From: Desulfobacterales bacterium
GTDB taxonomy: Bacteria > Desulfobacterota > Desulfobacteria > Desulfobacterales > JAUWMJ01
Length of the DNA: 11,291 nucleotides
Assembly (NCBI GenBank): GCA_030613225.1
Contig: JAUWMJ010000049.1
Location: 1 to 11,291, forward strand
Direction of reading: 5' to 3'
Below the pieces are notes generated by a model. It searched no databases. It was not told the DNA's origin and saw only the letters and a list, made by a program, of their open reading frames with translations. The position numbers and the translations under genes were made by a program. Positions 1 through 6,167 of this stretch are shown here, piece by piece (the stretch's first letter is position 1; each line of letters starts with the position of its first letter).

Positions 1-420
1 GTATTTCCCGGCCAGGGCAAGTGCAACGCTTGAAGAATAATTATCCATACCGACTGCGCTGTAATCTATATCGAACTTATTGCCGGTCTCAGCATCAAAT
101 CCAGAGATGCCCCCGGTAAGGCGAAGGTAATTCACCCGCAGCCCTGCGCCGATGTCCCATAGCTCTTCCGGATCTTGGGTCTGCACTTTGATGGAAGGGT
201 CTTTCCACGCATCATCACCCGATGAGGTATCTGAAAGAGCTAGAAAATCCGGTTGTAGCTCGTCATCAAATTTACATAAACTTTTTAGGTTTTGTACTTG
301 TAATTGCGATTCTTCTTGTTCTTGCTCTTGTGTTTGTGCTGCGATAACAGATCCAGGCGGAGGTAAAACAGCCATAAGAATCGAAACAATAATAAGCATA
401 GTCATCCTTCTCAGTTTCAT
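1..420 (-). CDS. Exported, probable outer-membrane beta-barrel protein (N-terminal part, cut by window edge)
   Basis: The first 140 codons of a gene whose 3' end lies beyond base 1. The ATG at 420-418 follows a near-perfect Shine-Dalgarno (AAAGGAGGA, about 5 bases upstream), which fixes the start. Residues 1-28 form a signal peptide: MKLRR, then a hydrophobic stretch, then cleavage near SVIA-AQ. A Gln/Glu-rich linker follows (QTQEQEQEE). From about residue 85 the sequence alternates polar and hydrophobic residues in the way of amphipathic beta strands (LWDIGAGLRVNYLRL, then an Asp/Gly-rich loop, then SSSVALALAGKY). That fits a porin or transporter-like barrel, but I cannot name the family. 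It is the last visible gene of the row tetR, lipoprotein, DUF1254 protein, this gene. It lies 110 bases beyond the DUF1254 stop, with a hairpin in the gap. Membrane location is inferred; the export signal and start are seen. Confidence 0.75.
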   Translation of the reverse strand, partial: MKLRRMTMLIIVSILMAVLPPPGSVIAAQTQEQEQEESQLQVQNLKSLCKFDDELQPDFLALSDTSSGDDAWKDPSIKVQTQDPEELWDIGAGLRVNYLRLTGGISGFDAETGNKFDIDYSAVGMDNYSSSVALALAGKY

Positions 421-429
421 ATTTTCCTC
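421..429 (-). promoter_or_regulatory. Strong ribosome binding site of the 420-1 gene
   Basis: The minus strand reads GAAAGGAGGAAAAT directly before the ATG. This gives a long anti-16S match at good spacing, and it decides the start of the truncated gene at 420. Confidence 0.6.
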
Positions 430-468
430 CTTTCAAAATCAGTGTCATTTATGTGCAACTTTCCAAAT

Positions 469-505
469 GGATAGAGCCCGACCTTGAAAGGATCGGTCTC
501 TATCC
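469..505 (-). terminator. Strong intra-operon hairpin (attenuator, processing site or weak terminator)
   Basis: GGATAGAG at 469-476 pairs perfectly with CTCTATCC at 498-505. After one mismatch the stem continues with a CCGA/TCGG step, leaving a small loop around TTGAAA. It lies about 26 bases after the stop of the DUF1254 gene and about 50 bases before the next start. On the minus strand the stem is followed only by ATTTGG, so the U-tract is poor. Full intrinsic termination is doubtful, and partial read-through or 3'-end protection of the upstream message is equally likely. The stem is seen; the role is inferred. Confidence 0.45.
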
Positions 506-530
506 TTACAGGTTAGCTGGAGGTTTGTAC

Positions 531-2003
531 TTACTTTAATTTATTTTTAATGATATCATCCGGCTTCCATGTCTGGTCAAAGTATGGCTCCAACGGCCCA
601 TATAATCTGATATACGTAAACCAACCTTCGCCGGGAATTGTTTTTACCCAGTTTTTTTCAAATCCTTTGGGCGCTTCCGGTCCAAAATAAATGTCAATAG
701 AACCGTCTTTGTTAAAAATGGGTTCATCATAGGTGCTTACACTTGGTTTGGGCTGCCCGTTTTGCAAGAGTGAGCGTGTATCCGGGTGATAGACCGTTAC
801 CGACCAGAAATCTTTTGCCGGAATACCGGCCGGTAAGTGCATTTTATAGTTATTGTCACCCATCAGGAAATTATTTTTGGCATCACGGTAAGTGCATAAG
901 TACTGAGAACCGATTCCAACCATTTTTCTGGCCATGGCCGGCGTAACAACAATCGCTTCGTAGTGAAATAGGGTACGTGCATCAAGAAGCATCGTATCAC
1001 CATCTTTAAATTCATGACTCCCGCCAAGAAAAATGGTTTCATACTTACGATCCGGATAAATCCTTACGGTTGGTTCTCGATGTGCATAGGCATTTGCTTT
1101 TGCGATGGTGTCTCCAATTTTAACACCTTCTGCCAGCATTTTCTTCATTCGCTTATCCGGAGCAAATTCTTTCCCTTTTTCTATACCAATTGCCTTTAAT
1201 AAACCTAATTCATAGGCGGTGAAAGCCGATGTGGGTTCATATTGTACAATTTTGTCTATTAAATTAAAGTAGGAAATATCGCGCGGATGTGTCGTGTTTG
1301 CTTTTAAGAATGATATGCTAAGATATTTTACATCCTTTCTTGGACCCGTTGATAGAGAGTAAATTTTGAAATTCTTTTTATAATAGGTGATTGCATCATC
1401 TCCTGTTCCCGTGTTTTGAACAAAACCGCGCACCATCACCCAGTTTCGATACGTGGGACATTCAAATACAAAATATCCTTCAGGAACTTCTCCATTGTAC
1501 CCCGGAGGTAATAAAAGGTATTTGCCGCCTTTGCCCTTGTCGGGACCCGCATTTCCCAGGTCCGTAATAAAGCGCATCCAACCATCGTCCACTATGCCTA
1601 ATACATTAGGCGGTGTCTCAACCACAGTTGGCCCGTCAGTTTTCAAATCAGTGAAAGCAGTCGCATAAACACTTTCTGTATTATACGTTAAACCGATTGA
1701 AATTGATTTTCCTTCTCCGGGTTGGGTGAAAATTCCAATATCGCCTGGTTTTGTCATACCATAGTCATTGATGGTGCTTTCGAAAATTGAATTTTGCGAA
1801 GCCATGGACATAAAATCAAAATAAGCCTGGGTGGCCCTTTGTGTATCAAGCTGGTCATATGCTTTTTGGATGGTCGCTTCGGTTGGATAACCGCCTTTAA
1901 ATTCATATTCATCAGATGTTTTTTTGGCCTGCGGCCCATCCTGAAATGTGGTCATGAGAAAAAAACATAGAAACGCTAATGCAAAGAATTTTGTCAGCTT
2001 CAT
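531..2003 (-). CDS. Exported DUF1254/DUF1214-family protein
   Basis: A 490-residue protein of the DUF1254 plus DUF1214 type; the molecular function of this family is not firmly known. Residues 1-26 are a Sec signal peptide (hydrophobic core ALAFLCFFLMT, cleavage near GPQA-KK) without a lipobox, so the product should be periplasmic or secreted. The DUF1254-like half spans about residues 75-205. Its strand GLTYNTESVYATAFTDLK and the following VVETPP match the family's Tyr/Asn-containing core, then LLLPPGY and VPEGYFVFECPT. The DUF1214-like half spans about 385-480 and contains LPAGIPAKDFWSVTVY, IYFGP, and a C-terminal WFTYIRLYGPLEPYFDQTW. Length is normal for the family. An AGGAGAAAGGT Shine-Dalgarno precedes the ATG. 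It lies 144 bases after the shorter paralogue at 2148-3359 and before a putative barrel protein. The substrate is unknown. Confidence 0.85.
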   Translation of the reverse strand: MKLTKFFALAFLCFFLMTTFQDGPQAKKTSDEYEFKGGYPTEATIQKAYDQLDTQRATQAYFDFMSMASQNSIFESTINDYGMTKPGDIGIFTQPGEGKSISIGLTYNTESVYATAFTDLKTDGPTVVETPPNVLGIVDDGWMRFITDLGNAGPDKGKGGKYLLLPPGYNGEVPEGYFVFECPTYRNWVMVRGFVQNTGTGDDAITYYKKNFKIYSLSTGPRKDVKYLSISFLKANTTHPRDISYFNLIDKIVQYEPTSAFTAYELGLLKAIGIEKGKEFAPDKRMKKMLAEGVKIGDTIAKANAYAHREPTVRIYPDRKYETIFLGGSHEFKDGDTMLLDARTLFHYEAIVVTPAMARKMVGIGSQYLCTYRDAKNNFLMGDNNYKMHLPAGIPAKDFWSVTVYHPDTRSLLQNGQPKPSVSTYDEPIFNKDGSIDIYFGPEAPKGFEKNWVKTIPGEGWFTYIRLYGPLEPYFDQTWKPDDIIKNKLK

Positions 2004-2104
2004 TTTACCTTTCTCCTAATTAAGATTAATACAACTATTTAAAATTATATTTTAATATTTATTCCGGTCGGTTCTTTTTTATTTGATAATAAAATACAGG
2101 TTTT

Positions 2105-2123
2105 TGTCACATAAAATGTGACA
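2105..2123. promoter_or_regulatory. Perfect 8-3-8 palindrome between the two DUF1254 genes
   Basis: TGTCACAT, AAA, ATGTGACA is a perfect inverted repeat. It starts 25 bases past the stop of the upstream lipoprotein gene and about 100 bases before the next ATG. No T-run follows on either strand, so it is a poor terminator. The half-site order is TCACA then TGTGA, opposite to a CRP box, so it is not a standard CRP site. It could be a dimeric-regulator operator for an internal promoter, or a short RNA hairpin protecting the 3' end of the lipoprotein message. The symmetry is seen; the role is inferred. Confidence 0.4.
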
Positions 2124-2147
2124 GACATCTTGCATTTTTTCCAAAAC

Positions 2148-3359
2148 CTAATTGCAAGGTTTTTGAGGCAGATTATTTACATCCGGTTTGTAATAACGAA
2201 TTACAAAGTAATAGGGTTCACCCGCATTCACCGGCATCCAGTAGGTGCCGTCCTTGGGGTCTTTAACGCTGAATGTGACGGTAATATTTCCCTTGGCATC
2301 CGGTTTGGTGTTGAATGCGTTAAAGATGTCATTTTTACCGGGAAGTGTATTTCGTGTTAAAGCACTGTAACGGGTTAAGGACCAGAACAGCTCCACCCCT
2401 TCAGGTTTGTTGGGGATAGTGAACACTTCCGTTTTGTCACCGTTAAGCACTTCGTTGTTGCAGTTGGTGAAGTTGGGAGTGTAGTAAGCGTGATGAACAG
2501 GGAAACCAAGGTGACCGACAATTCCACCGGCACGAATTTCCGGGTCGTTACTCCCCGGCTCTTTGCTGTCAATGGGGCCAAACATTCCAATATTTCCATT
2601 CGCGCCTATCCTTGGGGCATTAACACCAATGTACTTACTGACACGGAGATAATCTTCTTTGCTAAATTTTACTGCTGAGGCGAGAATCTCTTTATTCTGC
2701 GGATAAACATCGTGTGTTTTAATGGTGTGGGGTATTGGGTTATCAATGGTCAACTCTTTGCTTATTCCCGCCTTAAGGACTATCTTATCCTGGAGAGGAT
2801 AAACATTTTTCAAGTCCTCGGGCGTTCTAACCTGGATACGAATGAAGAGATGCGGGTAATCCCCCGGACATTCAATCACTGTTGCACCTTCAGGAACAGC
2901 CATATTTTTCCCTTTGCGTACAAGGGCGTACTTCCCAACAGGATGAATCTCATCATAGACCGTATAATGTTCCTGGTCGGTAGTATGAATGGAGTAATAT
3001 CTTCCGTCTGTTACTTTAGGCATTTCAACAATTACAGGTCCTTCAGACAGATCAATTACCGCCTTTGTGTAAATGTGATCAAGCGCAGGAGTAACCACAG
3101 GATCGGTTCCTTCAGTGGGCAATTCTCTGGTATGGAACAACTTATTAGTACCACCGGCCTGCTTTGCCGTTGTAACCATATAAATTGCGTGGTGATACAC
3201 TTTAAAAGCCATCAGGTCTGCATCACTGGGACGTTCTGGAGCGGCAACAACTTCTTTCGTTGCTTGAGCATCGGCTGCTTCTTTTTTGTCTTGTGAGTCA
3301 CAAGCTGCTAACCCAAAAGTTAAGATAACTACAATTGTTAATCTGATTAATTTTTTCAT
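2148..3359 (-). CDS. DUF1254/DUF1214-like lipoprotein
   Basis: A 403-residue protein of the same superfamily as the 531-2003 product but shorter and diverged. Residues 1-20 form a lipoprotein signal with lipobox LAAC, so Cys20 should be lipidated. Residue +2 is Asp21, which in enterobacteria directs retention in the inner membrane; whether that rule holds here is unknown. An Asp/Lys/Ala-rich tether follows (about 21-45). The DUF1254-like core lies at about 50-180 (AFKVYHHAIYMVTTAK, HIYTKAVIDLSEGPVIVEMP, VPEGATVIECPG). The DUF1214-like part lies at about 315-395 (GVELFWSLTRYSALTRN, NITVTFSVKDP, YYFVIRYYKP). A full AAGGAGGT Shine-Dalgarno sits 8 bases before the ATG. It is 65 bases downstream of tetR with no obvious promoter between, so the two are probably co-transcribed. 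It may work as the membrane-tethered partner of its longer neighbour. Confidence 0.8.
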   Translation of the reverse strand: MKKLIRLTIVVILTFGLAACDSQDKKEAADAQATKEVVAAPERPSDADLMAFKVYHHAIYMVTTAKQAGGTNKLFHTRELPTEGTDPVVTPALDHIYTKAVIDLSEGPVIVEMPKVTDGRYYSIHTTDQEHYTVYDEIHPVGKYALVRKGKNMAVPEGATVIECPGDYPHLFIRIQVRTPEDLKNVYPLQDKIVLKAGISKELTIDNPIPHTIKTHDVYPQNKEILASAVKFSKEDYLRVSKYIGVNAPRIGANGNIGMFGPIDSKEPGSNDPEIRAGGIVGHLGFPVHHAYYTPNFTNCNNEVLNGDKTEVFTIPNKPEGVELFWSLTRYSALTRNTLPGKNDIFNAFNTKPDAKGNITVTFSVKDPKDGTYWMPVNAGEPYYFVIRYYKPDVNNLPQKPCN

Positions 3360-3424
3360 TGAAATGATACCTCCTTTTTTGTAAAAAATGGTTCTGATAA
3401 TTTTTCTATGCAGGGTATTCGATC

Positions 3425-4006
3425 CTAAACCGCTTTAGATAGATTCTGCACAGCAGCTGAAATTATTTGACGGACATCGTCCCTTTTAAAAGCTCCCGGG
3501 TCCATCAATACCTGCAACGTAGTCCCTTCGGTCACCGCAAGCAATGCCGCACCTAACAGTGGGTTATCACGATTAGCTCCTGATTTAATTATCGCCTCGG
3601 AAAGTTTATTGCGATAGCTATCAAGCATTGTTTGCATTACAGTTTGAAGCTGTTCTCTCTCAAAGGACATCTGTACCATGTTATAGAATGCGTGGTTTAA
3701 GGGATGGTCTAAAATGATATCAACGAGGAAGTCGATCAAAATATCGATTGGCTGTTCGTTCAATCCTGCTTCTCTCAAACGTAAATCGAATATGTCGCCA
3801 TATTTTTCAATGATGGCTTCAGCCAACACCGAAACAATTTCGTCTTTGCTTTTAAAATAATAGTGGATAATTCCAGGGGACAATTTGGCCTGGGCTGCGA
3901 TTGTATTTATGGTAACTTTTTCGTGACCGTTTTCAGCCAAGCACTCATATAAAGCCCATAAAATCTGTTCCCTTCGTTTATGAGCGATACTCTTCCTACC
4001 CATCAT
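3425..4006 (-). CDS. TetR-family transcriptional regulator
   Basis: A 193-residue TetR/AcrR-type repressor. The N-terminal domain shows the family pattern: RREQILWALYECLAENGHEK, then TINTIAAQAKLSPGIIHYYF (recognition helix about residues 42-52), then KSKDEIV. The rest (about 60-193) is the helical ligand and dimer domain, including DFLVDIILDHPLNHAFYNM. The phrase SPGIIHYYFKSK resembles the BetI-like branch, but the ligand cannot be predicted. Translation may begin at either of two adjacent ATGs (4006 or 4003). AGGTG lies only 2 bases before the first and 5 before the second, which favours the second. It heads the row of envelope genes downstream and is preceded by a promoter with an overlapping palindrome, so it probably represses itself and those genes. 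Confidence 0.92.
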   Translation of the reverse strand: MMGRKSIAHKRREQILWALYECLAENGHEKVTINTIAAQAKLSPGIIHYYFKSKDEIVSVLAEAIIEKYGDIFDLRLREAGLNEQPIDILIDFLVDIILDHPLNHAFYNMVQMSFEREQLQTVMQTMLDSYRNKLSEAIIKSGANRDNPLLGAALLAVTEGTTLQVLMDPGAFKRDDVRQIISAAVQNLSKAV

Positions 4007-4023
4007 TACACCTGCTTATTTTT

Positions 4024-4039
4024 TTGGTTGTCCAACCAA
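4024..4039. promoter_or_regulatory. Candidate TetR operator
   Basis: TTGGTTG, TC, CAACCAA is a perfect inverted repeat of 7-base arms with a 2-base spacer. It lies 18 bases upstream of the tetR start. It covers the predicted transcription start and touches the -10 element, where a bound dimer would block RNA polymerase. Size and symmetry are typical of TetR-family operators. Binding is inferred. Confidence 0.65.
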
Positions 4040-4067
4040 TTTAAATGCCAAATCAAATTTTTGTCAA
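4039..4067 (-). promoter_or_regulatory. Sigma70-type promoter of the tetR row
   Basis: On the minus strand a perfect -35 TTGACA (4067-4062) is followed by a 17-base spacer and a -10 TTAAAT (4044-4039, four of six consensus bases). Transcription would start near 4032, in the middle of the palindrome at 4024-4039. This gives a textbook autorepression geometry. Confidence 0.6.
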
Positions 4068-4676
4068 GATTATTTCAGGCGGACTTGTCCAATACTTGAT
4101 TATTTTAAAATTCTGGAAACGTTATATTAGGTATTAAAATGGGACGGTGATTTGAGAGGCACCACCATTACCGAAAGATCATCAATCACTGAACCTGCGA
4201 TTTATTGAGATAAAACGTAACAAAATCTGATTTTTCTATTATTGGTAAGTTATATGTGATTAAACTAACTTTTATTTTTCTGATTATCAAGCAACAATTG
4301 ATATCCAATCATCCGCCAGGATCAAACAACTATTTCGAAAGCGCCTGCGCCGAGCGTTGTGAGATGCATAGGTAGCTGCGGCGCCCAAGATCATGGGGGC
4401 CTGAGGTGGATGCCCATCACACTACCTGCTTTGGCCACCATTTCCCTTGCAGCTTCATAACAAATCGGGAAAGTTCATGTGTCTGAATGTCTTTTCCCCA
4501 GATGTAGCTTTTCAGTCTGCCGGCAAGTGATAGGGATAAATATAAATTCCTGACCGGTGATTTTGTGTCTTTTTCTAACCCCTGTTAACACGATTACAGC
4601 CTCTTTCGCTTTTTTCGTATATGAATTTCATATGTAAGGATTCAATTAGATACTATAGCTCACTCAGCCAACGGAC
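4068..4676. other. Long spacer with no convincing gene; possible decayed coding stretch
   Basis: About 610 bases. The left half (4068-4330) is AT-rich, with nothing recognisable. From about 4335 to 4530 the GC content rises visibly. On the minus strand, 4584-4417 stays open for about 55 codons and reads like protein (SLAGRLKSYIWGKDIQTHEL and onward). A second minus frame is open from near 4610 to 4391 apart from one TGA at 4477-4475, and contains YEAAREMVAKAGSVMGIHL. Neither frame has a good start or ribosome binding site. They could be pieces of one frameshifted gene or chance. I do not recognise a family. The stretch also holds the GC-rich core at 4339-4356. Confidence 0.25.
4339..4356 (+). 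repeat. GC-rich repeat core, copy 1
   Basis: AAGCGCCTGCGC followed directly by CGAGCG. The reverse complement of the loop of the 7934-8077 element contains the same two blocks, with TGCG between them. Two blocks in the same order and orientation suggest a dispersed repeat rather than chance, although each block is short. Confidence 0.35.
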
Positions 4677-5600
4677 TTATTTGAGCAAGACGGATTCTAT
4701 TTTAATAGTATCAGAAACCGGCCCTATATCTTCATCCACCTGTGCCTCAAATTCAATTATTCGGACGTTCTTAGGAAAAAACTCAACTTCAGGATTGCCT
4801 TGTTCATCGAGCCACCATTGGGGGATCTGCAGACTTGAGGGTTCAATCAGTATTTCCTGAAATCCTAAAACTAGCCGTATTGACGCTTCCACAGGAACGA
4901 AAGTATCATCATCGTCTTCTTTGCTGTACCCCGGTGTAAAAGAGTAAAATCTTATGTGTATGGGGAATCCATTTTTTGACTCAAGGCTTATCAGCACTTT
5001 TCTCCCATCCATAGAGATCGGATTGATATACAAACCTAAGCCTGCGTAAGTATCATCCAATATTTTTGGTACGGAATATTTCCATTTTACTGAATGATTT
5101 TTTCCCATTGTAAAAGAACTTATTGAAGGCTTTCCTTTAAAAACTTCCCATTCTCCGTAAAGTTTAAAGTTTTTTGATTCGGCTGACAGTTTTCCGTCTT
5201 TAGCCAATAAATCGTCAATCTCATCGGAATTTATATATGCTTCAACTTGTACACAAATTTTCCGGCCCGTCTCCGAAATATCAAGGATCTTGATTTTATA
5301 TAAGTAGCCGGCCGCCAAGGTATTAACGAGGTCCTCTTTCAACTCGAAACTGTCGATCTTACTTGATGAGCTGATAAATGTTTTGTGACTCTCAATTGTA
5401 TTCCGCTTTGCAAGTATAAAAGCTTTTTCTTTTGCCGAGGCAGGCGTGTCATTGTCACCATAGACAAAACACCCTTTACCTTCCACTCTTAACAGTTTGG
5501 AGTCTTTTTTGGTCTTGGCCCAAACTGAGGTCTGACATCCAGTAAAACAAAATATTGAAACCGTAATTAATACAATGAAATATTTAATTGTTGAGTGCAT
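4677..5600 (-). CDS. Lipoprotein with FlgT_N-like N-domain and CBM-like C-domain
   Basis: A 307-residue protein. A lipoprotein signal ends in FTGC (Cys22 lipidated), with Gln at +2, which in enterobacteria means sorting to the outer membrane. Residues about 38-125 have the pattern of the FlgT N-terminal / LPP20-like fold: VEGKGCFVYGDNDTPASAKEKA, then KRNTIESHKTF, then GYLYKIKILDIS and KICVQVEAYI. Residues about 160-305 look like a beta-sandwich carbohydrate-binding module (CBM11/CIA30-like pattern): YAGLGLYINPIS, GFPIHIRFYSFTPG, FQEILIEPSSLQIPQWW, then VRIIEFEAQ and a final IKIESVLL strand. The region assignments come from pattern reading and are moderate for the N-half and weaker for the C-half. 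AGGCTGGGAG precedes the ATG. It stands alone between long spacers with no flagellar genes nearby, so a flagellar role is not implied. A glycan-binding envelope lipoprotein is the working guess. Confidence 0.7.
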   Translation of the reverse strand: MHSTIKYFIVLITVSIFCFTGCQTSVWAKTKKDSKLLRVEGKGCFVYGDNDTPASAKEKAFILAKRNTIESHKTFISSSSKIDSFELKEDLVNTLAAGYLYKIKILDISETGRKICVQVEAYINSDEIDDLLAKDGKLSAESKNFKLYGEWEVFKGKPSISSFTMGKNHSVKWKYSVPKILDDTYAGLGLYINPISMDGRKVLISLESKNGFPIHIRFYSFTPGYSKEDDDDTFVPVEASIRLVLGFQEILIEPSSLQIPQWWLDEQGNPEVEFFPKNVRIIEFEAQVDEDIGPVSDTIKIESVLLK

Positions 5601-6126
5601 TTTTAAACTCCCAGCCTTTCTAAACAGCCACCGCGCCCTTGCGTGACATATTTAATTTAATAAACCAGTGATAATCTGTGTTAATCCATTTCTAAAAACA
5701 AATAATAGTTGGACATCACCCACACACACAATCATCGGAATTAAATGAAATAATGATAAGAAGTTGCTTTCTTGGGGCGGAGAAGCCAAAAAACCCAGAT
5801 TGTGTACGGTAACGAAACTGTTCGCAACATATGGTGTCTACCGGTTTTGCATCTATTGTTTATACAATCGAAAATAATGAAAATCAAATTATTTTATAAT
5901 GTTATATAATTTTCCGACCCCTCGAAACTGAATGGGGTTCAAGGGGTCGTCCCGCTTGTCACCGGGATCACCCCGATCATACACTGGTGAGCCTTTTCAA
6001 AATACATGCCTATCCGGTTGCCTCAGGGGAAACAGGAAAACTTGCTGGTTTTTCAGTAAGTTACTTCAAAATGATAAAAACCTGCTATGAAAGTCACAAC
6101 ATATTGAAATCCGTAATAAAATTTGA
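5601..6126. other. Long spacer with hairpins and repeat fragments, no gene seen
   Basis: Some 525 bases without a supportable gene or RNA. It holds a phrase of the type GATAATCTGTGTTAATCC (5670-5687), which resembles common extragenic repeats; a strong hairpin at 5915-5949; further short GC-rich stems just after it (CCCG/CGGG around 5952-5967); and the left arm of the 14-base inverted repeat shared with the end of the next gene. The region from 5840 to 5913 is very AT-rich. Confidence 0.4.
5915..5949. repeat. Hairpin with perfect 8-bp stem
   Basis: CGACCCCT (5915-5922) pairs with AGGGGTCG (5942-5949). A GAA/TTC step continues the stem after one mismatch. AT-rich DNA lies to the left and a second GC-rich stem to the right. 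There is no T-run on the exit side of either strand, so it does not look like a standard terminator for the gene at 6127-6999. It may be a remnant of a palindromic element. Confidence 0.4.
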
Positions 6127-6167
6127 TCACCAAGGCCGCCGCACTTGAGTTATCCGGATAGGCATGT
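6004..6167. repeat. 14-bp inverted repeat spanning the 3' end of the 6127-6999 gene
   Basis: ACATGCCTATCCGG at 6004-6017 recurs as its exact reverse complement at 6154-6167, inside the last codons of the gene at 6127-6999. The left copy reads YMPIRLPQ on the plus strand, while the gene ends YFDMPIRITQ on the minus strand. It may be a leftover of a duplicated 3' end or chance. A transcript reading through could fold the two arms together. Confidence 0.3.

Noticed and set aside
2105..2123. Palindrome as a CRP or FNR box
   Set aside because: The half-sites are in the inverse order for CRP (TCACA before TGTGA), and the sequence does not fit TTGAT-N4-ATCAA.
2712..3296. Plus-strand open frame of 194 codons opposite the DUF1254 lipoprotein
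   Set aside because: It lies wholly antisense to a gene with clear family motifs and signals. Its composition (many Phe, Cys, Asn, Arg) is that of a reverse-strand shadow.
4315..4327. GTTTGATCCTGGC on the minus strand, identical to the start of the universal 16S rRNA forward-primer region
   Set aside because: The match is only 13 bases. The flanks on both sides differ from 16S, and no further rRNA sequence follows, so it is a coincidence and not an rRNA fragment.
4391..4610. In-frame TGA at 4477-4475 as a selenocysteine codon
   Set aside because: There is no good start codon, no CxxU or UxxC motif, no recognisable selenoprotein family and no clear stem-loop placed as a bacterial SECIS. Decay or chance is simpler.
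4621..4860. Plus-strand open frame of 79 codons
   Set aside because: It overlaps the 3' end of the lipoprotein gene in antisense, is Ser/Ile-rich without family resemblance and lacks a ribosome binding site.
5831..5899. Short plus-strand frame of 22 codons (MVSTGFASIVYTIENN...)
   Set aside because: No ribosome binding site, very AT-rich and no context; not separable from chance.
5915..5949. Hairpin as the intrinsic terminator of the 6127-6999 gene
   Set aside because: On the minus strand the stem is followed by GGAAAATTAT rather than a U-run, and it lies about 180 bases past the stop.
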